From: Litoditis marina | Lineage: Eukaryota > Nematoda > Chromadorea > Rhabditida > Rhabditidae | DNA length: 64,000 nucleotides | Assembly: GCA_964036275.1 (NCBI GenBank) | Contig: OZ038435.1 | Location: 19,508,793-19,572,792 of the forward strand | Reading direction: 5' to 3' | In this document: positions 44,285 to 54,598 of the stretch, piece after piece | How the letters are laid out: each line of letters opens with the position of its first letter | Position numbering within the stretch: position 1 is the stretch's first letter | Made by a program: the position numbers and the translations under genes | The notes under the pieces: generated by a model | What the model was told of the DNA's origin: nothing | Seen by the model: only the letters and a program-made list of their open reading frames with translations | Database searches by the model: none

Positions 44285-47200
44285 AAGATAGAGAACGAAA
44301 GTGGGAGAGAGAAGAGGTTGAGTGGAGACAGAAGTAGAGAGAGAAAAAATAAGGGAGAGGGAAGAGAATGAAGCGTGATGAGAGGGTGAAAACACGGAAG
44401 AGACTGATGGTAAGGGCTAGCTGGAGAGAGAGAGAGAAATAAAGAAAAGGAGAGGGCAAGAGAGAGAAATAGAGAGAGAGAGGGGGAAAGAGTGATCTAA
44501 CGGTAGAGAGAAAGAGAGAAATGATCTATCTATCTCCCTATTCCAGTCTATGACCTACGACCCGGCCTTCCCGATGCGCGGTGTCTGGTTCGACAAAAAG
44601 TACGGAAACCTCCTGAAGACGGACGAACACTGCAACATAATGCACGCGTGGAACGGACTCAACAAACTCGGACGGTACGGGACCAATATTCTATTCAAGA
44701 CCTTTAAATCCACTTTGAGGTCTATCAAAACAATTTTACTTGTTGAAGAAGGGCAGACAAGGTGCTAATATAGGTACCCCGGGGTACTTCCACATAACGT
44801 AGCGCGCGTCAAAGAAGGACGATCATGTGAACCAATCCCAACGCTTCAGTCCTTTAAACCGCAATATTGAGTCAAGACTGAAAATTTTGGATTATTATGA
44901 GCATCAGTTCCAAATAAGAGCAGCCTTAGGCATCCTTTCATATTGAATTTTCCCTCTGACCACCTTCAGCGTTATTCGAACTTCCCACTATTTTGTACTC
45001 TGTACTTTGTAGTCTGATCAACTCTATTTCAGGGTCGACATCCGCAGTGTATACCCGAACAAACATGTGCAACTGGACGAGAAACGTATTTTCATGCTGA
45101 ATACCGTATTCAACACCCCCGAGATATATCTGCTCGCCTGCACGATACACACTCTCAAGAACACACCCACCGCTGTTAGGTTAGTGAGACTATAGTTGTC
45201 GCTGAAAGGAAGGCATGGGTGTACTGTATATCTTACTTTGTGCTGTGTAAGAATAGGTATATGCGATTTGTCAACCACGCTGCTCTACGCCTAGTTGGAC
45301 TAGTGGTTAGCGTCTGCGCCTTCCAAACTTTTGGGCCCGGTTCCAGTCCCACATGAGCACTATAGTGTTTGTGAGTATGTGTTAATCCATTGCACAGTCA
45401 TGTGAAACATGTTGAACACAGCCGAGCTCAAAAACGTGGAATGACAATTGCGCGACACCCCCATTAGAATGCCAACTTTAGGTGAATGTTTACTTAACTT
45501 TCAGTATAGTACTCGCCTTTTTCACTGAGAATCCTACAGTACGCAGTCCGACTTTTCATTGTCGGTGAGAAGTGAACAACATCAGTAAATAAATGTACAT
45601 GCATAAACTGGTGTTTGTCAGCTCGATGGCTTTTTCTCTGAATCGGTAGTGTTATTCTACTTTTGTTTCACATTTTCGAATTGAATGCGTCCAAAATCCT
45701 TTTCTGCTGTGTTTCGATAGCATAGTGTTTGCACATCTTCCTTTCTTCAGAGAAAGGTTCGATTATGTCCTGAGACATTTGTTTTTTAATGCGTATTTTT
45801 CATAAATTATTATTGTATTTGTAAATGAACTACTGTATAAAACGTGATGTTCTAGAATTCCGAACAAGGAGGCGTTTTCGTGGAATTCCAAACTGATCTC
45901 CTTTTACACCATCTTCAACGATTGTCGAGCAGCTATCGATGGTATTCATGCTGATGTGAGTATTTGATCTACGGTACAGATGAACTTTGACCCCGTATAG
46001 TTTGAACTCGATATCTTTGACATTACTTGACTTTCGGCCAAAACGACACAACAGGAAGGAGCGAGGTAGTGAATTCCTTCCTCAACCAAAACCGATTCTT
46101 TCCGAACCAGTTGGTCCTTTCTAGAACCGAACCAAATTCAGGTCAACTTAGGTGGAACCAAACTAATTCAAGTGATTAATGCTGGAATCGGTTCACCGCG
46201 TAACGTTTATTAGGGTTTGGTTTGATTCAAAAAGTTCGGTTTCTCAGCGAACCAACTGGTTCGCGAAGAATCGGTTCGGTTTTGGTTTGGGAAAAAAGGG
46301 GGAAAGAAATGCAGCGTACTGAGATAAAACTGCAACAAAGATCTGGTCATTCTTTTTAAGAACTGTTCAAAACAAAACTCAAAAACTGCAAATAAAATAA
46401 AAGAAAAACTCAATTTCAGGGTTCGTACAAGTCTCGGATCACAGCTGATTTGGATCGATACATTGAGAGGGATGAGAGAGCGCAGGCGACGATGCAACAT
46501 TTGAAGGCGGCCGGGAAATCCGTTTTCCTACTAACAAACTCGGACTGGCTGTATACTGACGTCAGTTTCACGTCGTCTCCCTCTTCTCTTTGTCTCTCTC
46601 TTTCTTCTCCCTCTCTTTCTCCTCTCTCTCTTTCCGTCTATCTCTTTCGCTTCTCTTTTACACTCTCCCTCTTCTAATCTTTGATCTCTTACCTCTTATA
46701 CCTTTAGTTCTGGAGATTTGATCTCTCTCGCATCATGATGTTCATAAGCTGATGGGAGCGAAACTGAGGGAACCAATCTAAACGTTTCTTGAGATTGGGA
46801 AACCATCATAGGGACGTATAGTTCGCACATTTCCCAACTGGACTTGGGCAGCTTCCCAATAAAATTCCAAGGCAGTTTTTGAATCTGTTGAAAAACTTCA
46901 AATCAATAAAAATTTATGTGAAGGGTTCTTCCCCTTAGTTATAATTCGTATTCAGGAAAACTGTAAAATATATGTTTTCTTTAAATAACAGTCTTCCAAA
47001 ATTTCTGACACGCTGCCAACGACTCCAGTTGGGAAATGTGAGCACTAGTAGTTGTACTTCGAGTTTAGCTCGATCTATAAGCCAAACTACAAACAGTAGA
47101 ACAAAATGAACTGTCGAAAGAAAGATAGAATAGAAGACAAGAGCTTTCAGTAACGTCGTTATGATATTTTGTGTTTTTGAATCTTTTTTTACAGAAACTG

Positions 47201-50200
47201 ATGACTTTCATAATGGGTTCGGACTGGAGAACCTTGTTCAATGTGGTCATCGTGAGTGCCTGCAAGCCGGCCTGGTTCACTAGCGATCGACCATTTTATG
47301 AGGTAAACGTGAGATTTAGTCGACAAATTAATTTATGTAGGTTGAACTCGATACACGTCATAGTTTACGAAATTTGAGCTTAATTCAGGATGATCAAACT
47401 ACAAATATATCCGTGAGTGCCTGTTAGCCGACGATTGAACATCTCATGGGAGAAATGTTAAATAAACCTAAATAGGTTGACAAAAATGTAATTAAGCTAG
47501 AATAAAGTTATTACATGAAGGAGTGAAAAAATATAACAAGACAGAAAATTATACAAAAAGTTATTAGTTTTATTCAATTTTCATTAAATATTGTCCACAT
47601 TGCATTGCAGGTGGACTCAGTCACCGGAGAATTGAAACTGGGCCAAGTGGTCGGGGCTTTGGGAAAAGACACCATTTACTCGGGAGGTAAATTGTTATGA
47701 AAATTTTTACCTCGGCTTCTTTTGTGTGAATCTTCATTACTTCTGGTCTTGATTCTTGTCGGTTGGGTTCAATTACTTCACCGAATGCTTCTTTATTTAA
47801 TTTAAACAACTCATTTCATATGAAGAATGGCTCACTGAGAAACAAAAAATTGGCTCGGTACATATTCGACTATAACAAAAAGATATTGTATTGTCACTCC
47901 TTTTTGATTGTAAACTAACCTCAGCGAACGTTTAAAGAACATTTTTCGCCTTACACTGAGCGAAGATTATGATCACTTTCTCATTATCATTCACAAATAT
48001 GATCATTTTATGAAATCAGGTTCGGTCAACTATTTTCGTGCCCAAATGGGTCTGTTCGGGAAGGATACTTTGTACTGTGGAGATCATATCATCGGAGACG
48101 TACTCACGTGAGTTCAAGTCTCAAAAGATGAAGAGTTGCGACTAATTTTCATGATAGGTATTGGTCGCAAGTGGAAAAACAGCGAATATCATGCGAAACT
48201 ACCGAGACTTAAACCAGAAATTGATAAGTTTTGAACAGTTTTGGAGGGGTCACGACTCAAAAAAGGGGTATCGCGAGTAAGGGGTACCTCTTAATTCAAT
48301 CTCTAGCTACAGCCAAAAACAGAAGAATCAGACTACAAACTACAATGGAAAAACGCATTCCTTTGCCCCTATTCTGAAGAGAGTGACGCCTATTTGACAA
48401 AGAGTGTGAAGAGAGACGAATAATTTTTGATGTTTGAACGAATGAATGACAAACGGATGATTGTTTGCAGATCCAAGCAAATCACGGGATGGAGGACCCT
48501 TTTGGTGGTACCCGAACTGGATAGAGAGATGCAGGTCGGTTATTTTGATCCAAGATAGGAAGAAAAGTATTTTTTTCAGTTTGATTTTGATTTGTGAAGA
48601 TTTTGATTTTCATTAGATGCGAAAAAGGGTGTAGCTCACATCAAACAATAAAAGTAAGAAAACTTCTGAAGAATAATGAAGTAACAATGATACGTTTTGT
48701 CTCTACCCGCCTCACCAAAAGCGTCGCTGCATTCACGATCAAAGAGCGCTAGAGCTGAAAACACCGTGGGAAAAGGAAAATAGTTTCTCGAGGCTAGTTG
48801 AGTCAGCATGATTGAGTTTCGAAAACTGAGAAAGTTTCATTTAGTAGATTTAAGTTGTCTCATTATGTTAATGTTTTTACAGATTTGGTCAACTCAGCTG
48901 GAGAAGTTCTCTGAGCTGCGCCGATTAAGCAACAACGTCCACGGACAGCCGAAGGGAGGCCCAATCAATCCTGAGACGAACCAGATTACGGTAGGTATTG
49001 ATGTACTGATTGATTGTTTATAATACACAAAAAAATCTAGAGACGCATGTTAGAACATAAATACATTAAGTCGGAATGAATACGATCTGGGTTGTGTGAA
49101 AATGTCGTCAAACAAAGTTTGATTTGTTGGTCAGATATCCAAATGTTTCTGAAGGAAACACCGTGATATAGAGATGAAAAGTAGATAAGAATAGATAAGA
49201 AATACATGTTTAATGAATAGTGAAAGGGAGAGAGGAAGGGTTCGTGCCGCTGATTTGTCTTGATTCGTCTGGTAAGCATATGGACTGATGGTAGTTTAAT
49301 GTTGTTACCGAAAAAAGAATCGGAAAAAATATCAGTGAAAAACCCTTGTTTATACATAGCAATAATACGAGCGCCTCAGTCGAGTTTTTGTACACAGAAG
49401 AAAACAATATACACAGAATGCCACCTCCTTTCTTTGAAGGAACATTATACAGCTATACTTTACAACCTAAAATTTATAATGTTTGTTCAGGATCTAACTA
49501 CTCGTCTGGAGTCTCAGCACGGCGCTATGGGAAGTATTATGAGAAGTGGCTGGAAGGCTACCCACTACGCGGCGACAATCAAAAGGTGGGACACAGAAGA
49601 AAATGAAAGACACAGTATATGGGGAACAACCTCAACTTCGTGGCAGTTTAATCCCCATACATGTCATAGTTCCCGAGTTTGTGACAGTCTGTTCTCTCCA
49701 ACGTAGGTCTATATGGTGTTTGTTGTCCTGTTACGCTGTGTTTGTAGTTGAATCTTGAGAAGTCCTCAGAACCTAATTACCCCGATATATTTTTCAAAAT
49801 TACAATATTCAGTAATAATAACACTAGTATTTTAGTCCATTTAGAGGAATAAACGAGAGAGTGTGTAGATCAGAGATACGCTGACGAGCTGGCCGCTCGC
49901 CAAACACCAACCCCCACCGAATGGACCGTACGGTGTCCACAACCGACTGACAGAACGTATATATCAGAACTTTGAATCGGAAAGGAGAATCGTCGAATAC
50001 CTTTTTGCTCTACAATACAAACAATACAATACGAGCTTTATTTTTCTCCCGTATCACTGGGTGTTGTGTGAAGGTGTTGTTGGCGTCAAAATGGCGCTGG
50101 AAGTAGGAGGAAAAGAGTCTTCTAGGAAGACAACGGCTATCCTCCAAGAGGCTGTCTGTTACATTCAGGCTGCAAGTGGATAATTTACGTTTAAAATACA

Positions 50201-51626
50201 ATTACACACTACTATCAAAACAAGGCAAGAGGAATAAACAGGTTCTTTACTGACTCTAATTCAGATTTGCCGACCTCTACACGGGTAACGTGTACAACCT
50301 GCTCCACTACCCGAGCAACCACTATTTCGCGGGTCCTATATTCATGCTTCCCCACGAAACTGAGGTGGAAAGAAACTCTTCGGTTGACTTCAAGGAGATG
50401 AAGGTTGGTTTCGGGGGTTGAAGTGGTAGTTTGGTCTTGAGTACCTATAGTCATCAAACTACAAACACCGTAGAACCGCAGAACATAAAAAACTTATCTG
50501 AAGTTGTATAGAATAGAATAGAATAGTTTATTGAAATCGTAAGTGAGTTCAAAAGTGCGAATACAAAATGAATGCAAAATGATTCGAAAGTCCCGTGCGA
50601 AATGGTTGTTGCGAAAGAATGCGAAACACTTTAATCCCTCCCACATTGATACTGTAACGTTGGTATTGAGCACATTGCCGGCCAAAATAACTGGAATACA
50701 TATGAATACGTAAGTTACAACACGACCAAAAATCTATAATTCTCACACGCTATCGCTTCTCATATCGTGATCAAGCGAGAAACGCAGTAGAACAGATGTT
50801 CATAAGAATTCAAAGGAATACTATGAAATGAACAATGTGGAGTTTTAGTTTGGATTCAATACTTTCCTTGAAGCTGGTCTGACAGCAACCGAATCTCATG
50901 CCTTGCGATCCACGGTTATTTCCGTCGCTCCAATGCAAATGCGCTACAACAACTAATTTATTGATGTTTTGTGGATGAGTTAAACACAATTCATCAACGG
51001 AGATTCAAACACTTCGTTTCTGGGGCGCAATCGCGTTGGAGCGAGTTATTAACCGTGGAGCGCAAGGCACGAGATGTGGTTCCTGTCAGGCCATCGTTAA
51101 TTTACACATTTTGACTGAAAACGTGGAGGAGGTACATGCACCGTATAGGTTTTCTCTGAAAAGAGGCACATCAGTTCTAGAGTGACCTTTCTTTTAACTT
51201 TTTTTTCAATGTCACGGAAACGATGGTAATACTGACTCATTTTAATTAATCGTAGAACTAGCCCGTTATCCACAATCAGAGTACGTACGCTGGTAGATCC
51301 CGGCACCTTCATTCCATGCCTGCGTCTCTAGCTTTGCCTGTGTTTCTTGTCTTTCACATCCCGGCGGGATGTAAGAGCAGAGAAATAGCGTGTGTTTGAG
51401 GAGACGCAGGATGGGATGAAGGTGTCGGGATCTTCTAGCATACGTACTCAGCTCAACTTGTTTGAAATCAAAGAAGTTTTCGTGAACCAGTTTAATTTTC
51501 TTATATTTTTTTATAAAAAAACTAATTTTTCTTCAAAACTCAAGTTTTTTCCAGGAATCTCACGAATCTCTACAGTCGCTGGCGTCGGATACTAGTATGG
51601 AAACGCTGAATAGAGAAAGAGCATGA
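42040..51626 (+). CDS. Cytosolic purine 5'-nucleotidase (cN-II type)
   Basis: Fifteen exons: 42040-42137, 43390-43463, 44126-44211, 44547-44674, 45033-45179, 45856-45955, 46420-46560, 47195-47302, 47611-47686, 48020-48107, 48471-48534, 48883-48990, 49491-49585, 50265-50403 and 51555-51626. All phases agree, giving 507 residues. The enzyme dephosphorylates IMP and GMP in the cytosol and can act as a phosphotransferase. The HAD motifs are complete: FDMDAT with nucleophile D51 and D53, TNSD at 250-253, Lys at 282 (ACKPAWF) and GDHIIGD at 340-346. The YKSPASEEL and YDPAFPMRG segments are typical of NT5C2. The C-terminus (SLASDTSMETLNRERA) lacks the long acidic tail of vertebrate cN-II. The first exon is inferred from phase, a TTTTTTTAG acceptor 7 bp before ATG, and its basic end (KPKRKENKRK) preceding IFTNLSL. 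AATAAA signals follow the stop near 51644. Confidence 0.93.
42325..42415 (-). mobile_element. LINE-like 3' end, second copy
   Basis: The minus strand reads a tail with MCRDKNLWKAIG, followed by a stop-rich end, AATGAATAAATC and three TTGAAATC-type units. It matches the fragment at 28976-29190 and lies in the first intron of the 5'-nucleotidase gene. Confidence 0.5.
42564..42695. mobile_element. TTCGAGTTT-rich inverted element
   Basis: The ends AGGGTTGTTAA and TTAACAACCCT are exact inverses. The interior is many copies of TTCGAGTTT (and TTTTCGAGTTTTGGGA). It is intronic in the 5'-nucleotidase gene. Confidence 0.75.
43542..43620. repeat. TA microsatellite
   Basis: An uninterrupted (TA)n of about 39 units lies between exons 2 and 3 of the 5'-nucleotidase gene. 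Confidence 0.95.
44217..44340. repeat. GA microsatellite
   Basis: A (GA)n run and GA-rich flanks begin just 6 bp after the exon ending at 44211, so the purine tract is part of the donor region. Confidence 0.9.
45191..45364 (+). mobile_element. tRNA-like SINE/MITE, variant copy
   Basis: It starts TATAGTTGTCGCTGAAAGGA and ends GAGCACTATA. The A-box region reads TAGTTGGACTAGTGGTTAGC and the B box GGTTCCAGTCCC. The core resembles the 17743 variant (CGTCTGCGCCTTCCAAACTT, TTGGGCCCGG). It starts 12 bp after a 5'-nucleotidase exon and is followed at once by an M3 MITE. Confidence 0.75.
45375..45507. mobile_element. MITE family M3, copy 6
   Basis: It starts GTATGTGTTAATCCATTGCA then CAGTCATGTGAAACATG and ends TACTTAACTTTCAGTATA. 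It lies 10 bp after the tRNA-like element. Confidence 0.7.
46082..46290. mobile_element. Long imperfect hairpin element
   Basis: The left arm reads CAACCAAAACCGATTCTTTC then CGAACCAGTTGG; the right arm reads CCAACTGGTTCGCGAAGAAT then CGGTTCGGTTTTGGTT. Inner GAACCGAACCAAA and TTTGGTTTGATTC also pair. It is intronic in the 5'-nucleotidase gene. Confidence 0.75.
46817..47050. mobile_element. MITE family M1, copy 2
   Basis: It starts TATAGTTCGCACATTTCCCA then ACTGGACTTGGGCAGC and ends CAGTTGGGAAATGTGAGCAC. It is intronic in the 5'-nucleotidase gene and similar in length to copy 1. Confidence 0.8.
50520..50745 (-). mobile_element. Possible retroelement 3' end
   Basis: The minus strand ends with an ATAAACTATTCTATTCTATT tail of 5-bp units. 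Upstream is a degenerate open stretch (SMWEGLKCFAFFRNN). The layout resembles a 5'-truncated non-LTR element, but the protein similarity is too weak to name. It is intronic in the 5'-nucleotidase gene. Confidence 0.35.
50878..51094. mobile_element. Inverted-repeat element with ~60 bp arms
   Basis: The left arm contains CTCATGCCTTGCGATCCACG then GTTATTTCCGTCGCTCCAA; the right arm contains TTGGAGCGAGTTATTAACCG then TGGAGCGCAAGGCACGAGAT. There are a few mismatches. It is intronic in the 5'-nucleotidase gene. Confidence 0.8.
51280..51449. mobile_element. Palindromic element family M7, copy 2
   Basis: The outer arms are GAGTACGTACGCTGGTAGAT and TCTTCTAGCATACGTACTC. The inner arms are CCCGGCACCTTCATTCCATG and GATGGGATGAAGGTGTCGGG. 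The centre reads CATCCCGGCGGGATGTAAGA. It lies in the last intron of the 5'-nucleotidase gene. Confidence 0.85.
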
Positions 51627-53213
51627 CCGGTACCGAAATGACAATAAATATTATGAGAAACAATAAACAAAATAAACAACACAAACAATGTAAACAAACA
51701 ATCAACATCAATGTCTCGGTATTTTGTTTCAAGTTTCTTGACGACCCTCGTGTGTGTTTGCAGCTCGAAGATCAAAGTTTTGCTAGTGACCAAATCGTTG
51801 TTGTGGTTTTATCGCGACATGTGCTATAATTTACGATTTCGATCCAAAAAGACGGGTTCAAAAGCTTTTTGTAATATGAAATTATAATGAAACGCGAAAG
51901 TTTTTATCTTTCCAAATGTACTTTCGAGAATAGAAAAGATTTGAGATTTGAAATGAAAAAATGATTTTGAAATGCGAAAAAGAAAAAAGATTGGGAAAAA
52001 ATGAAAAGAGAAAGAGTTTGGGATTCATATACCGTAGAAGTCTGTGGGAATGAAAAAGATTTCCGGTAACCAATTTTCCGAATGTGCACATTTTTGTTGT
52101 TCCGAAAATAAATATTGAAATGAACACGACAATTTGTGAATGTGAATCTAAATGCAAGTTGTAAGCTTGATTCAGAATGGTTTTGTAATCAAATTGCGTT
52201 CTCTCTCTTTTTGTTCATCTCGCTCTCTTTTTTTCCGTTTCTCTCCATTTTGCCCACTCACTCACTCGCTCTCTTGAATCCCTTTCTCCCTCGCTTCTCT
52301 TGCTTTCTCTGCAGTCTTTGTTTTACTCTCTCTATTTCTTTCTTTCTTTCGTTCTCTTTTTCTATCTCTCGTTCCCCTTCCTCCATCTCACTCTCTCTCT
52401 ATTCATCTCTTCCCATTCACCGTTAAAAAGTGTCATTTTTCGAGAGAACCGGTTAGTTGTATCAATATTACCCTATTTAGAAGCGACCCGCCAAACACTA
52501 CTCGAACTCGCTGTTGGCAACTGTTCCTTTTCAGCCAACCAACTTGTTTACTTTACAACCAACTTGAAATAGATGATTTATACAAAATCTCATCCAAACG
52601 TTTTTATAGAACATCTATTTACCAATGAGAAACGTCGAAAAGTGCAGACTTTTTCAAGTTTCGAGCGGGGAAAAAGCTTTGTCTCAAAGAGTCAACTGAA
52701 TTTGGAAAAATTTGCTATATCAGTGACAGTGAACCAATTTGACAGGTGTTTAACAGAATAAATGTAGTTTTACGTTATAAATTCAACTTGCTTAACCTCT
52801 TCAAAGTATCTCACCATAACAGTTTGATACCTCATCATGTCATATTGTGACACATGACTAAATATTGGTTACAGTAATACGAGCATACGTCTTCGGACAT
52901 GAAATAAAACGCCGACAATACATTATGGAATGTCGTTTCCCTCTTCTCTCAAAACGGAAAACTAAAAAGATTAGTCATTCAATGAGCGTCCTTGAGGTTC
53001 GCTAGTTTCATTGAGACTACCTCAATCGAAACTACACCCTCTTTGATTTAGTAGACTATGTTCCATCAATCGATGTCCTTCTACAGTAGTCCGTGAAATA
53101 TTCACGAAACTTTTCCAATGACAATTTCAATAGTTTACTATCGAACTTCTTGAGTTTGTAGAAGTAAAGGTGCAGAAGACACTAGCGAAATTTGAGAAAA
53201 ATTCAAAAACGAC

Positions 53214-53319
53214 AGTAGTGTATGGACCTGCGTCAATGAACCCGGTTGCGTCAGTCTCTGAGAGACACTCCTACAGCCCATCAGTCCCGAGTTGCGGGGG
53301 GCGGGGTTCATACACTACT
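53214..53319. mobile_element. Short inverted-repeat element
   Basis: The ends AGTAGTGTATGGACC and GGTTCATACACTACT are inverses with one mismatch, about 75 bp apart. The interior has CAGTCTCTGAGAGACACTCC. Confidence 0.7.
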
Positions 53320-53954
53320 AACGAGACAACATTACAAATTCTGACCTGGACGTTTGAGAATCATTACTGTAGAGGGTTATTAGTGAGTGGAACGAACTAT
53401 ACCTTTTAGTCCTCTCACAATGATAGACTGGAATGTCTGAGAACTTTCAAATGTTCAAAGACGAAGTTTCACCCACTGTGCAAATATCCGGTTTGTGGAA
53501 CTATAGCTGAAGGATTCCTATACACATAGAACAAATTCTTCAATACAATATGTATGACACCGTTTTCTGAGTAGAAGCCATTGAAAGGTAGTATGTGAAG
53601 AAACCTTATTTTCTAAGTCTCTGTTGCGTCGCAAATACTTTTTTGGGAGAGAAAATATGGAAATAATAGAGAACTCGCCGTTTTGAAGGTTCAGATTCAA
53701 AACCTGTCATAGATGACGCATTCTCATTATGAAACAATATCAAACCGGTTCCTAGGGGGGTGATTGCACTTTCGATTGAGTTCTGTGGTATCGAATAGAA
53801 GTTATAACTTATGAAAACAAATATATAACAAGAATACTTTATCGACGCCCAAAACTATACTTGTTTGTGTGTTTATTTACTCCCTTTTCCTAATATGTCT
53901 GTAGGTGATAAGATGCAGGAGAAAACATAGAATACTGGTACCATTTTCGCTTTA

Positions 53955-54196
53955 TATGTCTCTCTCTCTGTCTTTTGTTTCTCTCTTTATATATCTATTT
54001 TTCTCTCGGTATCTTTCTTTCTATTTGTCTCACTTTTTCTCCCCCTCTCCTTTTCCCTCTCTTCTTCTCTCTCTATTTATCTCTTCCTCTCTCCTTCTCT
54101 CTCTATCCCCCTCTCCTTCTCTCTGTCTCTTGCTCTCTCTCTTTCTTTCTCTCTCTCTCTCTCTCTATCTTTCTCTCTTCTCTCTCTCTCCCATCC
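53955..54196. repeat. CT-rich low-complexity block
   Basis: About 240 bp of CTCT-rich sequence with TATTT interruptions. It produces open frames of Ser/Leu/Phe composition on the plus strand that are not genes. Confidence 0.9.
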
Positions 54197-54598
54197 CATT
54201 CTGATTGGCAAACACTTCTCCCATACCTTTTCTCATTTGTTCAAATGACTCACCGCCCACAATAAAAGTACGAATCATATCTCTCTTGACTATTCTCCCT
54301 AAACACTTCAATAGCAATGGTTCCACTCAGCAACACTTGGTAGGAATATTCTATTGTATTTTGAAATGAAAACTATTACAAATAATTTACATAAAAAAAC
54401 GATGACTATGAATAGTATTTAGTTTCCAATTTTCAATGCGTATTGATCATTGCTGCTTTCCGTGGGGAACTCTTTCTTTCACAAAACAATCCCGTTTCAT
54501 TGTTAAAATAATGACTGTAGGAGCTCACGTAAGAAAGAGGGCGACTATGAACCTTTATTAATTTGATAAATTCAATATGTATTGTTTTTTACAGGAGA

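Larger units (their letters stand above)
51627..54598. other. Intergenic region between cN-II and annexin genes
   Basis: No exon is supported. Two CT-rich low-complexity blocks (52196-52420 and 53955-54196) give long but meaningless open frames. A ~106 bp inverted-repeat element lies at 53214-53319. The rest is AT-rich and includes the 3' end of the 5'-nucleotidase gene and presumably the annexin promoter. Confidence 0.6.

Noticed and set aside
53905..54265. Plus-strand frames of ~97 codons rich in Ser, Leu and Phe
   Set aside because: They are translation of a CT-rich simple-sequence block.
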